Notes under the pieces: model-generated
The model's input: the letters and a program-made list of their open reading frames with translations, nothing else
The model's database searches: none
What the model was told of the DNA's origin: nothing
Program-made: the position numbers and the translations under genes
NCBI GenBank assembly: GCA_965656875.1
Contig: CBFHMJ010000025.1
Location: 1-64,000 of the forward strand
Direction of reading: 5' to 3'
Length of the DNA stretch: 64,000 nt
Source: CBFHMJ01 sp965656875
GTDB lineage: Bacteria; Pseudomonadota; Gammaproteobacteria; Enterobacterales; Alteromonadaceae
In this document: positions 27,851 to 37,718 of the stretch, piece after piece
Layout of the letters: the number at the start of each line of letters is the position of its first letter
How positions within the stretch are numbered: position 1 is the stretch's first letter

Positions 27851-28211
27851 TAACATACTCCCACGTGATGTTGTCCGATTGATAGTTCATCAATACCAGA
27901 GCTTATTGCAAGCATATGACAAATTTTTTGCGTCGTAACAAAGTCTTTGTCGATATCACTGATTCAAGCTTATATCAGTGATGATCGTTCTTTCAACTAG
28001 TTAGTGACGAATAATCCGGGGGTTGACGACATTGTTTAATATCAATGAAACGTGAAAATTCGTTGGCTTTGGTGTTACTACCCTTTTATGAATTTACAAC
28101 CGTTCAGTAATCAGCCAAATCAACCTTAAAAAATGCAGGAAAGCGATTAAACTAAAATGACAACCAGGGTAACATACCCGCCTTTTTTTCTGACAGGAAT
28201 AAATAACGCTT
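27851..28211. other. Divergent phoH/rapA intergenic region with palindrome
   Basis: This gap holds no gene I can support. It contains a 9-bp inverted repeat ATCACTGAT / ATCAGTGAT at 27955-27982 with a 10-base spacer, which could be an operator or a hairpin in the phoH leader. Confidence 0.5.
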
Positions 28212-31127
28212 ATGACACTTGCACCAGGGCAACGCTGGGTTAGCGATACAGAATCAGATTTAGGACTAGGAACCATCATTGAAGTAGACGAAAGAATGGT
28301 TTCTATTCTGTTTCCCGCCAGTGGCGAAACCAGACGTTATGCTATTAAAGAAGCCCCCATTACCCGTGTCATGTTTAACACAGGTGATACGGTCAAGAGT
28401 GCTGAAGAATGGCAACTGGATATTAAATCCGTTGCAGAAAAGCATGGCTGTATTGTTTACATCGGAACTCGTCTGGATACAGGTGAAGAAGATGTGGAAC
28501 TGCGCGAAACGATGTTGGATCACTTTATCAAGTTCAACAAACCGCAAGATCGTCTGTTTGCAGGTCAAATTGACCGTTTCGAATGGTATAACCTCCGCGC
28601 TCAAACCCTACAACAGCGTCATAAACAACAACAAAGTGATTTACGAGGCATCGTTGGTGCTCGAGCCTCATTAATTCCTCACCAGTTATACATAGCTGAA
28701 GAAGTAGGTAAACGCTTTGCTCCGCGCGTTTTGCTGGCCGATGAAGTTGGTCTGGGTAAAACAATTGAAGCAGGCCTGATTATTCACCAGCAAATCCTGT
28801 CCGGACGCGCATCACGCGTTTTAGTTGTTGTGCCTGAGTCACTACAGCATCAATGGCTGGTTGAAATGCTTCGACGCTTTAACCTGAAATTTTCCATTTT
28901 CGATGAAGAGCGTTGTCGCGAAAGTCATATTGATGCCCCCAACCCATTCGAGACTGAACAACTGGTCATTACCAGCTTACGCTTCATGACAAAGAGTAAG
29001 CGCTGGTTTGAGCAGGCAACACTGGCAGACTGGGATTTACTGGTTGTGGATGAAGCCCATCACCTGGAATGGAGTGAAAACGCACCATCCAGCGAATACC
29101 GTCGTATCGAAGAGTTGGCAGAAGACATTAACGGTTTAATTCTGTTAACAGCAACGCCGGATCAGCTGGGACATGAAAGTCATTTCGCACGTTTGCGGTT
29201 ACTCGACCCGGTTCGCTTCTTTGACTACAACACATTTGTTGAAGAAGAATCGACCTACAAAGAAGTTGCCGACGCAGCCAACTTATTAATCAGCGAACAA
29301 CAACTTACCGAACAAGCAGTCACCAGCCTGAGTAGTTTGATCAATGACGAGCATGGTCAGTCACAACTCAATCAACTCTCTAGCTTATCGCCTAATAGCG
29401 ATGAAGCCTCTGATTTACGTAGTGATTTAATTCAGCAATTACTGGACCGCCACGGCACTGGCCGAATCTTATTCCGCAACAGTCGAAGTGGTATCGAAGG
29501 TTTCCCGGTTCGCCAGTTAAATGATTACCCAATGTCGTTACCTGACCAGTACAAAACAGCACAAAGTGTGATGAGAACCCTTGGTTCGAGTCAGGACCCG
29601 GCTAAAGTCGCTGAACAAGCGATGTTCCCAGAGCAGATTTACAGTGAATTTGATGGCGGCAATACAGCCTGGTGTGAGTTTGATCCACGGGTCACCTGGT
29701 TGATTGAATTCTTAAAAGAAAATCGCCAACAAAAAGTGTTGGTTATCTGCGCTCACGCTAAAACAGCGTTGACACTGGAACAACAGCTTTTTGATAAAGA
29801 AGCAATTCGCGCCGCCGTGTTTCATGAAGGCATGTCTATTTTTGAACGCGACAAAGCAGCCGCTTATTTCGCTCAGGACGAAGACAGCGCTCAGGTTCTG
29901 CTATGTTCAGAAATAGGCTCTGAAGGCCGAAACTTCCAGTTTGCACATCACCTGGTATTGTTTGATTTGCCATTAAACCCCGATCTGTTGGAGCAACGAA
30001 TTGGTCGTCTTGACCGGATTGGTCAGGCAGAAACCATTCAGATTCATGTACCATACTTCACAAATACGGCTCAGCAAATACTGTTTGACTGGTATAAAAC
30101 TGGTTTAGAAGCCTTTGAAGTAACCTGTAAAACTGGCCATGTTTTGTTTGAACAATTCAGCGAAACACTGTTTGAATTGATGGCAGCCAATGCGGTTAAC
30201 CAGGACGCAGTGGCAGAGCTGGTACAAAACACTGCGGCGAAAAACAGTGACTTAAGAGCACAACTGGAACAAGGCCGTGACAAACTACTGGAATTAAATT
30301 CCAAAGGTCGAGGTAACGCTGACAAGCTGGTGAAACAGATTGATGCTATCGATCAAAATCCGGAACTTGCGATCTTCATGCTAAAAGTGTTCGACGTTTT
30401 CGGCATTTCTCAGGAAGACAAAGGTGATCAGGCCATCATTCTGAAACCTACTGAGCATATGCTAAACGGTGCATTCCCAATGCTGAAAGACGAAGGTGTC
30501 TCAGTCACATTTGATCGTAATGTCGCTTTATCTCAAGAGGACGTACAATTCCTGAGCTGGGATCACCCGATGGTCGATGGTGCGATGGAAATGATCGCCA
30601 GTGATGACGTTGGTAACAGTTCAGTGGCACTGTTGAAAAACAAAGCGCTTCCCGCTGGCACCTGGTTACTGGAATTAATGTATGTGGTTGAAGCAACCGC
30701 GCCGACTGAATTGCAACTTAGTCGTTTTCTGCCGCCGACACCTATTCGGATGCTGATGGACAAAGGCGGTAACAACTTGTCGACTAAAGTGACGGCGGAA
30801 AGTCTGAATCCACAGCTATCACCGGTTGGTCGTCAAACGGCTACCAAACTGGTCGCAGCACTGCAGTCAAATATTCACAGTATATTGCCGAAAGGTGAAA
30901 CATTCGCAGGTGAACAGCTGGATGGTATTAAATCTTCGGCAATGAATGCCATGACCGATGCGATGGATGCAGAGCATGAGCGCTTGATTGCCCTAAGCAA
31001 AATCAATCCGACTATTCGTCAGGAAGAGATTGATTACATTGCCCAGCAAAAAACACAACTGGCACAATATATTGATAAAGCTCAGGTTCAGCTGGATGCT
31101 ATCCGCCTGATTGTTGCCGCTCAGTGA
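28212..31127 (+). CDS. rapA: RNA polymerase-associated ATPase RapA (SWI2/SNF2)
   Basis: RapA recycles RNA polymerase by ATP-driven remodelling. The 971-residue protein has tandem Tudor-like N-terminal domains (PGQRWVSDTESDLGLGTIIE), then SNF2 helicase motifs: LADEVGLGKTIEAGLI (Walker A), VVDEAHHLEW (DEAH), LTATP (motif III) and RIGRLDRIGQ (motif VI). Length equals that of enteric RapA. rluA follows, as in E. coli. Confidence 0.96.
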   Translation: MTLAPGQRWVSDTESDLGLGTIIEVDERMVSILFPASGETRRYAIKEAPITRVMFNTGDTVKSAEEWQLDIKSVAEKHGCIVYIGTRLDTGEEDVELRETMLDHFIKFNKPQDRLFAGQIDRFEWYNLRAQTLQQRHKQQQSDLRGIVGARASLIPHQLYIAEEVGKRFAPRVLLADEVGLGKTIEAGLIIHQQILSGRASRVLVVVPESLQHQWLVEMLRRFNLKFSIFDEERCRESHIDAPNPFETEQLVITSLRFMTKSKRWFEQATLADWDLLVVDEAHHLEWSENAPSSEYRRIEELAEDINGLILLTATPDQLGHESHFARLRLLDPVRFFDYNTFVEEESTYKEVADAANLLISEQQLTEQAVTSLSSLINDEHGQSQLNQLSSLSPNSDEASDLRSDLIQQLLDRHGTGRILFRNSRSGIEGFPVRQLNDYPMSLPDQYKTAQSVMRTLGSSQDPAKVAEQAMFPEQIYSEFDGGNTAWCEFDPRVTWLIEFLKENRQQKVLVICAHAKTALTLEQQLFDKEAIRAAVFHEGMSIFERDKAAAYFAQDEDSAQVLLCSEIGSEGRNFQFAHHLVLFDLPLNPDLLEQRIGRLDRIGQAETIQIHVPYFTNTAQQILFDWYKTGLEAFEVTCKTGHVLFEQFSETLFELMAANAVNQDAVAELVQNTAAKNSDLRAQLEQGRDKLLELNSKGRGNADKLVKQIDAIDQNPELAIFMLKVFDVFGISQEDKGDQAIILKPTEHMLNGAFPMLKDEGVSVTFDRNVALSQEDVQFLSWDHPMVDGAMEMIASDDVGNSSVALLKNKALPAGTWLLELMYVVEATAPTELQLSRFLPPTPIRMLMDKGGNNLSTKVTAESLNPQLSPVGRQTATKLVAALQSNIHSILPKGETFAGEQLDGIKSSAMNAMTDAMDAEHERLIALSKINPTIRQEEIDYIAQQKTQLAQYIDKAQVQLDAIRLIVAAQ

Positions 31128-31134
31128 TGACAGC

Positions 31135-31170
31135 CGGGTTACAGACAGACTATGATGTAACCCGACTTTA
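31135..31170 (+). terminator. Terminator after rapA
   Basis: A 9-bp perfect stem (CGGGTTACA / TGTAACCCG) followed by a short T-containing stretch, 8 bp after the rapA stop. A second hairpin (CCCCTT / AAGGGG) lies near 31196-31220, before rluA. Confidence 0.65.
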
Positions 31171-31258
31171 TCAAGTCAGTTTGACAGAATAAGCTCCCCT
31201 TTATAATCCCTGATAAGGGGGGCTACTTATAATTACGTACTCATTTTCTACTGGCTCT

Positions 31259-31912
31259 ATGTTATTAAACTACAATCCACCCACGCAGCCCGCCTTCACA
31301 ATAATTTATCAGGATGATGATTTGATCGTGCTCGATAAACCTTCCGGATTATTGACCGTTCCGGGTAAAGCGCCTGAGCATAAAGATTCACTGGAAAAAC
31401 GTGTACAGCGTGTGTTTCCAACCGCAACGATTGTCCACCGACTGGATATGGCTACGTCCGGTTTGTTGCTGATGGCATTAAATAAACCCGCTCATCGGGA
31501 AATCAGTCGCCAGTTCCAGCATCGAGAAACCAGTAAAAAATACATTGCACGAATCTACGGACATCCGGAACAGACTTCAGGCTCCATCGAATTGCCCCTC
31601 ATTTGCGACTGGCCCAACAGACCAAAACAAATGGTTGATTTTGAGCGAGGCAAACACGCACTGACCCATTGGCAAGTAATTGAGTCAGAAGATAACGCAA
31701 CCCGTGTTGAACTAACCCCAGTTACAGGTCGTTCTCATCAACTCAGAGTACACATGCAACAACTTGGACACCCGATTCTTGGTGATCGACTGTACGCGAC
31801 AGGTGATGCCCTGGCCACCGCACCTCGCCTGCAACTGCATGCGATGGAATTGGCCGTGACACATCCGGTAAGCCAACAACGCCTGGCTTTTGAAGCCCCT
31901 TGTCCGTTCTAA
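31259..31912 (+). CDS. rluA: Dual-specificity rRNA/tRNA pseudouridine synthase RluA
   Basis: RluA makes pseudouridine in 23S rRNA (746) and in some tRNAs (32). The 217-residue protein has the catalytic motif VHRLDMATSGLLLMA and DDDLIVLDKPSGLLTVPG. It has no S4 domain and is short, as RluA is. Its position right after rapA supports RluA rather than RluC or RluD. Confidence 0.9.
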   Translation: MLLNYNPPTQPAFTIIYQDDDLIVLDKPSGLLTVPGKAPEHKDSLEKRVQRVFPTATIVHRLDMATSGLLLMALNKPAHREISRQFQHRETSKKYIARIYGHPEQTSGSIELPLICDWPNRPKQMVDFERGKHALTHWQVIESEDNATRVELTPVTGRSHQLRVHMQQLGHPILGDRLYATGDALATAPRLQLHAMELAVTHPVSQQRLAFEAPCPF

Positions 31913-31963
31913 TACAACAGTATTAATAGTTGCCTGAACGATCACACCTCATTTTTTTCCTGA

Positions 31964-31992
31964 GTTTTTAGCCTGTTTCACAGGCTAAAAAA
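31964..31992. terminator. Hairpin after rluA
   Basis: A perfect inverted repeat (TTTTTAGCCTGT / ACAGGCTAAAAA) with a 3-base loop, in which the T and A runs are part of the stem. It could terminate transcription in either direction. Confidence 0.7.
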
Positions 31993-32093
31993 CAGCCTCT
32001 GTACTATCTTTTTCTTAACGCTTTTGATTTGTCCGTCCTCGACGGTCATTTCGTTCATGCCCAAAACAGGAAAGAAAGTCACAGGAACTTCCC

Positions 32094-34544
32094 GTGGAAA
32101 ATCATCGTCCCCACAACACCTTTAAGCAAGGTGACACAACACTGGAACAGCTGGAACTGGCCGTCGAATTCTCACAAATCGGCATCTGGGATCTGGATAT
32201 TGAAACCAAACACTGTTTCTTTGCACCCGCCTGCAAAACCGTATTACAACTACCCGATGATATACCGCTCGACTGGGCAACATTTTTATCGTTCATTCCT
32301 GCCAATGACCAACAGCAACTTGATACCTTCCTTGATGCTCATATTCAACATGACATTCCACTTCGACTCGATCTCCGTATTTACCATCCACACAGCAACA
32401 CAACACCGTTATGGATAAATCTGGCTGGGCAGGCGGTAAAGGAGGAAGGTAAATGCCAGCGAATTGTTGGTTCAATTAATGACTGCACCATTGAACGAGA
32501 AGTATTCGACGCGCTCAATCAAGCCATAGAAACGAAAAAACTGGCGCTGGACGCCGGTAATATTGGTATTTGGTCTGCAAAGATCGATCAGTTTGGCCAC
32601 TGGCAATGGGACTGGGACAGTCGCATAAAGTCAATGTTTCAACTTGGAAGTAAAGCCTCAGTCCGTTTGCCACACTGGAAAGCTCGTTTACACCCTGAAG
32701 ACAGGACTCGTGTCATTCGCGCTGTCTTATACTCACTTAAACAAGGCAAGCCGTTCACTATCGACTACCGTATCATTGACCATACCGGATGCATTTCTTA
32801 CCTGACTACCAAAGGAAAACCAGGTTTTCATCCAGATGGTTCTTTACTTCGCATGGATGGCGTGTGCCTGGACCAAACTGAAATTAATGTCGCAAAACAA
32901 AATCTGACCCAATTAAACAGTGAACTGGAACAACGCGTAAAAGAACGAACCTGCGCACTGGAAGCTGCCAAAAATCAAGCAGAGCGAGCAAGCAAAGCTA
33001 AAAGTGATTTTTTAGCCATGATGAGTCATGAACTAAGAACACCAATGAACGCGGTTATTGGCTCGCTAGATTTGTTAAACATTCGCGAGCAACCCAGTGA
33101 ATCAAAAGATTTAATTGATACCGCAATCACATCAGCCAATAACCTGGTAGCTATTCTGAATGACATTCTGGATATTAATAAAATTGAAGCCGGTAAATTA
33201 GAACTGGAAGAAGAGCCATTTTGCCTGTTTGACATCATTGAAAACATTACCCGTATGTTCATGCCTGCAGCGCAAAAGAAGAACATTGTTTTTACCGTGA
33301 CAGAAGATCCTGCCATTCCCCCGAGAATAAAAGGCGATCAAATGCGTATTCGGCAAATTTTATTTAATCTCATCGGAAACGCCATCAAGTTTACTTCCTC
33401 ATCGGAGGATCGCACGGGACGTATTAGTTTAATCAGCACTGTCACAGAGCAGCATCCCAATGTGTGTTCTATTCGGTTCGATATCATTGATAATGGCATT
33501 GGCATTGAAAAAGACGTACAAAGAAAATTATTCACCCCTTTCACTCAGGCTGAAAAATCAACCACTCGAAAGTATGGCGGCACAGGGCTTGGCCTGGCAA
33601 TTTGCGGTAGCTTAACGGAAATGATGGGTGGACGATTAACACTGGACAGCACACCTGGCAAAGGTTCTGTATTCAGCCTGACGCTCCCGATCTGGACCCT
33701 ATCCGCAGAAGATGATCTGGAATTACCTGCACTCCTCGGACAGGATGTCCTTATTATCTACAGTAGCCCAAGACAAAAACGCAAAGCAGTGCGACTGGCG
33801 ACTTTACTCGACAGCGAGGGAATGTTCTGTGAAGTTACTGAAATTAATGACATCGATCATTCGCCAGACACGCTGGAACATCTGATCGCTCTTATAGAGC
33901 CTGCACATCTGAACAATCAGGCACTTGGTTTTATCCAGTCATCAAGCAAGCATTGTAAAAATGTGATTCTCTCCGTACCACAACAAACACTGGATGCGGC
34001 CCGACCGCAATTTGCCGATTTTAAACTAATCCCTGAAGAAGCGATTACTCGCTCTCAACTCATTCACTTACTGTCCGACAATACGTTTGAGCAATCGTTG
34101 ACGTTTCCTGAACAAAGCGAAGCATCAACTAAAGATGATGCTTCAGCGACTGAACCCAGTGATATTCTGGTCGTGGAAGATAACCCACTGAATCAGCAAC
34201 TAATAGAAAAACAACTCCGTTTATTAGGTTACCACTGTGATTTAGCGATTGATGGCAAGCAAGGATTAAAAAAATGGCAAGAGTTTGATTATCAATTAAT
34301 TCTGACCGATTGCCATATGCCAGAGCTGGATGGATACAACATGGTAAAGGAGATTCGACGTCTCGAACGGACTGATAAAAAGAATGAAGTACCTGTAATA
34401 GCCATCACAGGTGCAGCAATGACGGGCGATGAAGAACTGTGTTATTCCGCCGGAATGAATGACTTTCTCAGCAAACCATTTCAGCTTAAAGACCTGAAAG
34501 AAAAACTGGATCAATGGTATGAACATAGAACACATTCCAGGTGA
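32094..34544 (+). CDS. Cytosolic hybrid histidine kinase (PAS-HisKA-HATPase-REC)
   Basis: This 816-residue protein starts at GTG with AGGA 9 bases upstream. Two PAS-like regions lie at about 15-125 and 145-265, a short coiled coil at about 270-300, HisKA with His near 312 (FLAMMSHELRTPMNAV), HATPase_c (GTGLGLAICGSLTEMM), then a degenerate stretch and a C-terminal receiver with Asp near 738 (LILTDCHMPELDGY). No membrane segment is visible. It is first in a kinase-HPt-regulator operon whose genes overlap (26 and 11 bp). Confidence 0.92.
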   Translation: MENHRPHNTFKQGDTTLEQLELAVEFSQIGIWDLDIETKHCFFAPACKTVLQLPDDIPLDWATFLSFIPANDQQQLDTFLDAHIQHDIPLRLDLRIYHPHSNTTPLWINLAGQAVKEEGKCQRIVGSINDCTIEREVFDALNQAIETKKLALDAGNIGIWSAKIDQFGHWQWDWDSRIKSMFQLGSKASVRLPHWKARLHPEDRTRVIRAVLYSLKQGKPFTIDYRIIDHTGCISYLTTKGKPGFHPDGSLLRMDGVCLDQTEINVAKQNLTQLNSELEQRVKERTCALEAAKNQAERASKAKSDFLAMMSHELRTPMNAVIGSLDLLNIREQPSESKDLIDTAITSANNLVAILNDILDINKIEAGKLELEEEPFCLFDIIENITRMFMPAAQKKNIVFTVTEDPAIPPRIKGDQMRIRQILFNLIGNAIKFTSSSEDRTGRISLISTVTEQHPNVCSIRFDIIDNGIGIEKDVQRKLFTPFTQAEKSTTRKYGGTGLGLAICGSLTEMMGGRLTLDSTPGKGSVFSLTLPIWTLSAEDDLELPALLGQDVLIIYSSPRQKRKAVRLATLLDSEGMFCEVTEINDIDHSPDTLEHLIALIEPAHLNNQALGFIQSSSKHCKNVILSVPQQTLDAARPQFADFKLIPEEAITRSQLIHLLSDNTFEQSLTFPEQSEASTKDDASATEPSDILVVEDNPLNQQLIEKQLRLLGYHCDLAIDGKQGLKKWQEFDYQLILTDCHMPELDGYNMVKEIRRLERTDKKNEVPVIAITGAAMTGDEELCYSAGMNDFLSKPFQLKDLKEKLDQWYEHRTHSR

Positions 34545-34869
34545 GCTACTCAATCATCAGACACTGGTTATGCTAGTGGGAGATGACAAAGCCACTATTG
34601 AAAAGTTTCAGAAAGACTTTATCTCTCAAGCCCGTCAGTCACTACAAAAAATCAGTGGCCTGTACAACGCTAAACATTTACCTGAAATAAAAGAAGAAGC
34701 GCACTTTTTGAAAACATCCGCTAAAGCTATCGGTGCAGAAAAAGCCGCTGAGTTATTACAACAACTTGAACACGCGGGACTAAGCAACGATGCCGTCAGG
34801 GCCAAACTACTGATTATGACGCTCAGCATTGTCATTAAACAATTGAACAAGGAAATCTATGACAACTAA
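34519..34869 (+). CDS. HPt phosphotransfer protein
   Basis: This 116-residue helical protein carries an HPt motif with His near residue 62 (EEAHFLKTSAKAIGAEKAAE). It probably carries phosphate from the upstream hybrid kinase to a regulator. It overlaps the kinase gene by 26 bp and the next gene by 11 bp, which indicates coupled translation. Confidence 0.85.
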   Translation: MNIEHIPGELLNHQTLVMLVGDDKATIEKFQKDFISQARQSLQKISGLYNAKHLPEIKEEAHFLKTSAKAIGAEKAAELLQQLEHAGLSNDAVRAKLLIMTLSIVIKQLNKEIYDN

Positions 34870-36139
34870 TCCTTCCGCCATTACCTGCCGAAACCCAAAA
34901 GTTGTTCTTATTCATCAGGATGCGGAGGATATAGCAGGCACGGCCAAAATTATTGCCGAGCAAACTGAACACTACAGAGTGATCTTAAACGGGAAAAATA
35001 CCATTCAAACGGTCAGTCGTTGTCAGGCCGTCGTATTGCTATTTGCCCTTAACACGGTTGAAGAGAGTGTGAAACTGTACACCGAAATCGTCAAAAAACG
35101 CAGTATCGATTATCCACACAAAGCGATCTTGCTTTGTTCCAATAAAGAATCAGGTATCGCTTTTCACTGCTGTCTGAAAGGATTATTTGACGATTATTTT
35201 GTCCATCGTCCTCTCTATGAAAAATTTCGCTTAAAAATGATTATTCACAACGCAACCCAGCAAAGCGAAACCGATAATCAGCAACTGGCCGATCAATATT
35301 CGGAAATGGAAAATCTGGATAAAGAGCTTAATCAACTCATTGATGAAGGCACTGACTGTCGTGCCAACATGCTACAAACAATTCAAAATTGTCACGAGAA
35401 ACTGGCAAGCGTTGCGAATCAATATGACAATGATATTCACGCAAAAAGTGATACTCGCTCACTAATACAAGACATTACACAAAATCATTTACAACCACTA
35501 CTCCACCTGCTGGAACAAGATATTAAGCATGGTTTGGATAGCATTATTCAACAACTGGTCGCGCAACAAACCATGCAAAAGAACACCAATAACAAGCTCG
35601 CGCAGGGGTATATTCCACCGACACCTGATTTTAATGGGATAGATCACTTACTATCAAAAGTCATCAACCATTCAGCCGCACACACAGAAACCACCGAAGA
35701 CAGCAGCCAACCACCACTAACAGATCCTCATCATGACCATGCATCAAAGTCACCTGCAAAAAACAGTACCCGGCATATTTTAGTGGTTGAAGATAATCCA
35801 ACCTACAGAGAAATTGTCACTCGTGTTTTAACAAATGCTCAAATGAAAGTAGAAGAAGCAGAAAATGGATTAAAAGCACTGCAAAAAATAAAACGCCACC
35901 AATACGATCTTATTATTATGGATCTCTTCATGCCCCAACTAAACGGTTTGCAAACAACTCAGATTGTTCGTGATTTGAACAAAGGGAAGAACATTCCTAT
36001 CATCGCTCTCACTGGAAATAAAAACAAAGACTTAATAAAACGATGGGCTGCATATGATCTGAAAGGCTATATTCTTAAGCCTTCAACAAAAGATGAAATA
36101 TTGCATACGGTCGAACATGCACTGACTTCCACAACGTAA
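34859..36139 (+). CDS. Response regulator with degenerate N-terminal and true C-terminal receiver
   Basis: The 426-residue protein starts with a receiver-like region (about 12-130) in which I see no acceptor Asp. A long polar helical part follows (about 145-265), then a complete receiver (about 300-420, ILVVEDNPTYREI, LIIMDLFMPQLNG with Asp near 355, ALTG, ILKP). There is no DNA-binding or enzymatic output domain, so it may act through protein contacts. It is the last gene of the phosphorelay operon. Confidence 0.85.
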   Translation: MTTNPSAITCRNPKVVLIHQDAEDIAGTAKIIAEQTEHYRVILNGKNTIQTVSRCQAVVLLFALNTVEESVKLYTEIVKKRSIDYPHKAILLCSNKESGIAFHCCLKGLFDDYFVHRPLYEKFRLKMIIHNATQQSETDNQQLADQYSEMENLDKELNQLIDEGTDCRANMLQTIQNCHEKLASVANQYDNDIHAKSDTRSLIQDITQNHLQPLLHLLEQDIKHGLDSIIQQLVAQQTMQKNTNNKLAQGYIPPTPDFNGIDHLLSKVINHSAAHTETTEDSSQPPLTDPHHDHASKSPAKNSTRHILVVEDNPTYREIVTRVLTNAQMKVEEAENGLKALQKIKRHQYDLIIMDLFMPQLNGLQTTQIVRDLNKGKNIPIIALTGNKNKDLIKRWAAYDLKGYILKPSTKDEILHTVEHALTSTT

Positions 36140-36443
36140 CCGGATACGACATAACACTCGACTACTTCTAAACCACATACAGATAAATCAATGATGAAAC
36201 ACACTTATCATATAATACTGATATTAAAGTATTATTTTCATAAACATATTCATGTACCAGACGGGGTTTCTCATCTGTTAAACGTAGATACAAAAGTTAT
36301 AAGTACCTGTATTAGTTATTAATTTAAAAGAAAATTTTAATTATTCACATTAAATATCAGTTAAGAAAAATTACTGGCTATTTATCCTTACATTCCCTTA
36401 GAATACTTTTCAGTTTTCGATAACTAAAATTCAAAACGCTATC
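36140..36443. other. AT-rich gap before the borosin locus
   Basis: This stretch has no gene. A 7-bp inverted repeat (TAATACT / AGTATTA, 36213-36234) followed by TTTTC probably ends the upstream operon. The promoter of the borosin locus should lie in 36240-36440, but I find no convincing -35/-10 pair. Confidence 0.5.
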
Positions 36444-37718
36444 ATGACAGCTAAACAGCAAGTTCCTGTCACACTACAAGTGACCAATGTTTATGGGCGC
36501 GGAGATTACTCAGTCACCGTTTTTGTCGGCAGCGAAAAAAAGCCTGTAAATCTGATACTTGATACAGGTAGTAGTACGCTGGTAGTGAGCCACAAAGCGT
36601 ACTCTGCCAGTAAGGATTCCGACCTTAAAGCAACAACGATGGCTCAATCAGTCGAATACGGTTCAGGCGGCTGGTATGGACCGGTAGTAACAACATCCCT
36701 GACATTTTCAGAAAGAACACCTCAAACCTCTCCTGTCATTCTAAAAAATTGCCATACAGCAATTTCACTCATCACAGAGAGTGATGTTTTTGGTCAGGCC
36801 GACGGTATTCTGGGACTTGCATACAAGCATTTGAATAAAGGCTACAACTTTACTCATTATCTTCAAGCTCACCAACAGCCGGATGCTAACACCTGGCCCT
36901 GGCCTTTACCGCAAGATAATCAATCTTTTAGCAGTATCCATCAGTTAATAACCACCCAACCTGAGTCCGATATCAAACCTGCATTTACACAGCTGGAACA
37001 GCAAGGATTGTCACCTAATGTATTTTCACTACTCACTCGACGCTCCAGTGCCTGTCATGCAGCTGATAATCAGACATTGGACGCATTGAAAAATAATCCG
37101 CTAAATCAGGGGATATTCGTTCTGGGTGACGGTGAATTATGCCCGGAGTTATATCAAGGTCAGTTTAACGCCATCGATGTCCTACATGATGTTTACTACA
37201 ACACTCACCTTGACGCGATACAGGTTGAAGGCTTTCCACCCTGTAAAGCCCCTGCTCTACAACCAGAACACAAAGCGAACTATTTTAGTAACAGCATTAT
37301 CGATTCAGGAGCTGCTTATCTGGTTCTCGTGAATGACTTGTTTAGCTACTTCAAAACTTGCATCGAAAAAATCAACCCTGATTTCGTCCACTTACTTGAA
37401 CCATTTAAAACCTTTAATCCTAACGGCAAAGGCATTCCTGCTGAGCAGGTCAATTTAAAAGACTGGCCCGATTTATGGTTTATCTTCAGCAATCGTGCCG
37501 GTAAATCGGTTAGATTACGCTGCTCACCGCAAGATTATTGGCAAATACATGCACCAACTTACAATCAAATTGCTTTTAAAATTCTCGGTCAACTGGATGG
37601 TTGGCCAAATCAATCCATTCTGGGCTTACCATTGTTAAATGGTTACCTGACTGTATTCGACCGTAGTGCAAATACAGGTGGAGAAATTAAATTTGCCGTA
37701 GGGCGTTTTACATCATGA
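36444..37718 (+). CDS. Cytoplasmic pepsin-like aspartic protease (family A1), candidate borosin leader protease
   Basis: This 424-residue protein has both aspartic protease half-sites: LILDTGSSTLVVS with Asp40, and IIDSGAAYLVLV with Asp287. A flap-like segment holds Tyr72 (VEYGSGGWYG), and the hydrophobic-hydrophobic-Gly motif QSILGLPLL is near the C-terminus. There is no signal peptide or propeptide, so it should be cytoplasmic. Pepsin homologues are uncommon in bacteria; the known examples (shewasins of Shewanella) also lack a signal. Its stop codon overlaps the start of the borosin methyltransferase gene (ATGA), so the two are coupled. I infer that it cuts the leader from the methylated precursors; this is untested. 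Confidence 0.88.
   Translation: MTAKQQVPVTLQVTNVYGRGDYSVTVFVGSEKKPVNLILDTGSSTLVVSHKAYSASKDSDLKATTMAQSVEYGSGGWYGPVVTTSLTFSERTPQTSPVILKNCHTAISLITESDVFGQADGILGLAYKHLNKGYNFTHYLQAHQQPDANTWPWPLPQDNQSFSSIHQLITTQPESDIKPAFTQLEQQGLSPNVFSLLTRRSSACHAADNQTLDALKNNPLNQGIFVLGDGELCPELYQGQFNAIDVLHDVYYNTHLDAIQVEGFPPCKAPALQPEHKANYFSNSIIDSGAAYLVLVNDLFSYFKTCIEKINPDFVHLLEPFKTFNPNGKGIPAEQVNLKDWPDLWFIFSNRAGKSVRLRCSPQDYWQIHAPTYNQIAFKILGQLDGWPNQSILGLPLLNGYLTVFDRSANTGGEIKFAVGRFTS

Noticed and set aside
36444..37718. Reading the aspartic protease as a secreted digestive enzyme
   Set aside because: There is no signal peptide or propeptide, and the gene is coupled to a methyltransferase gene.
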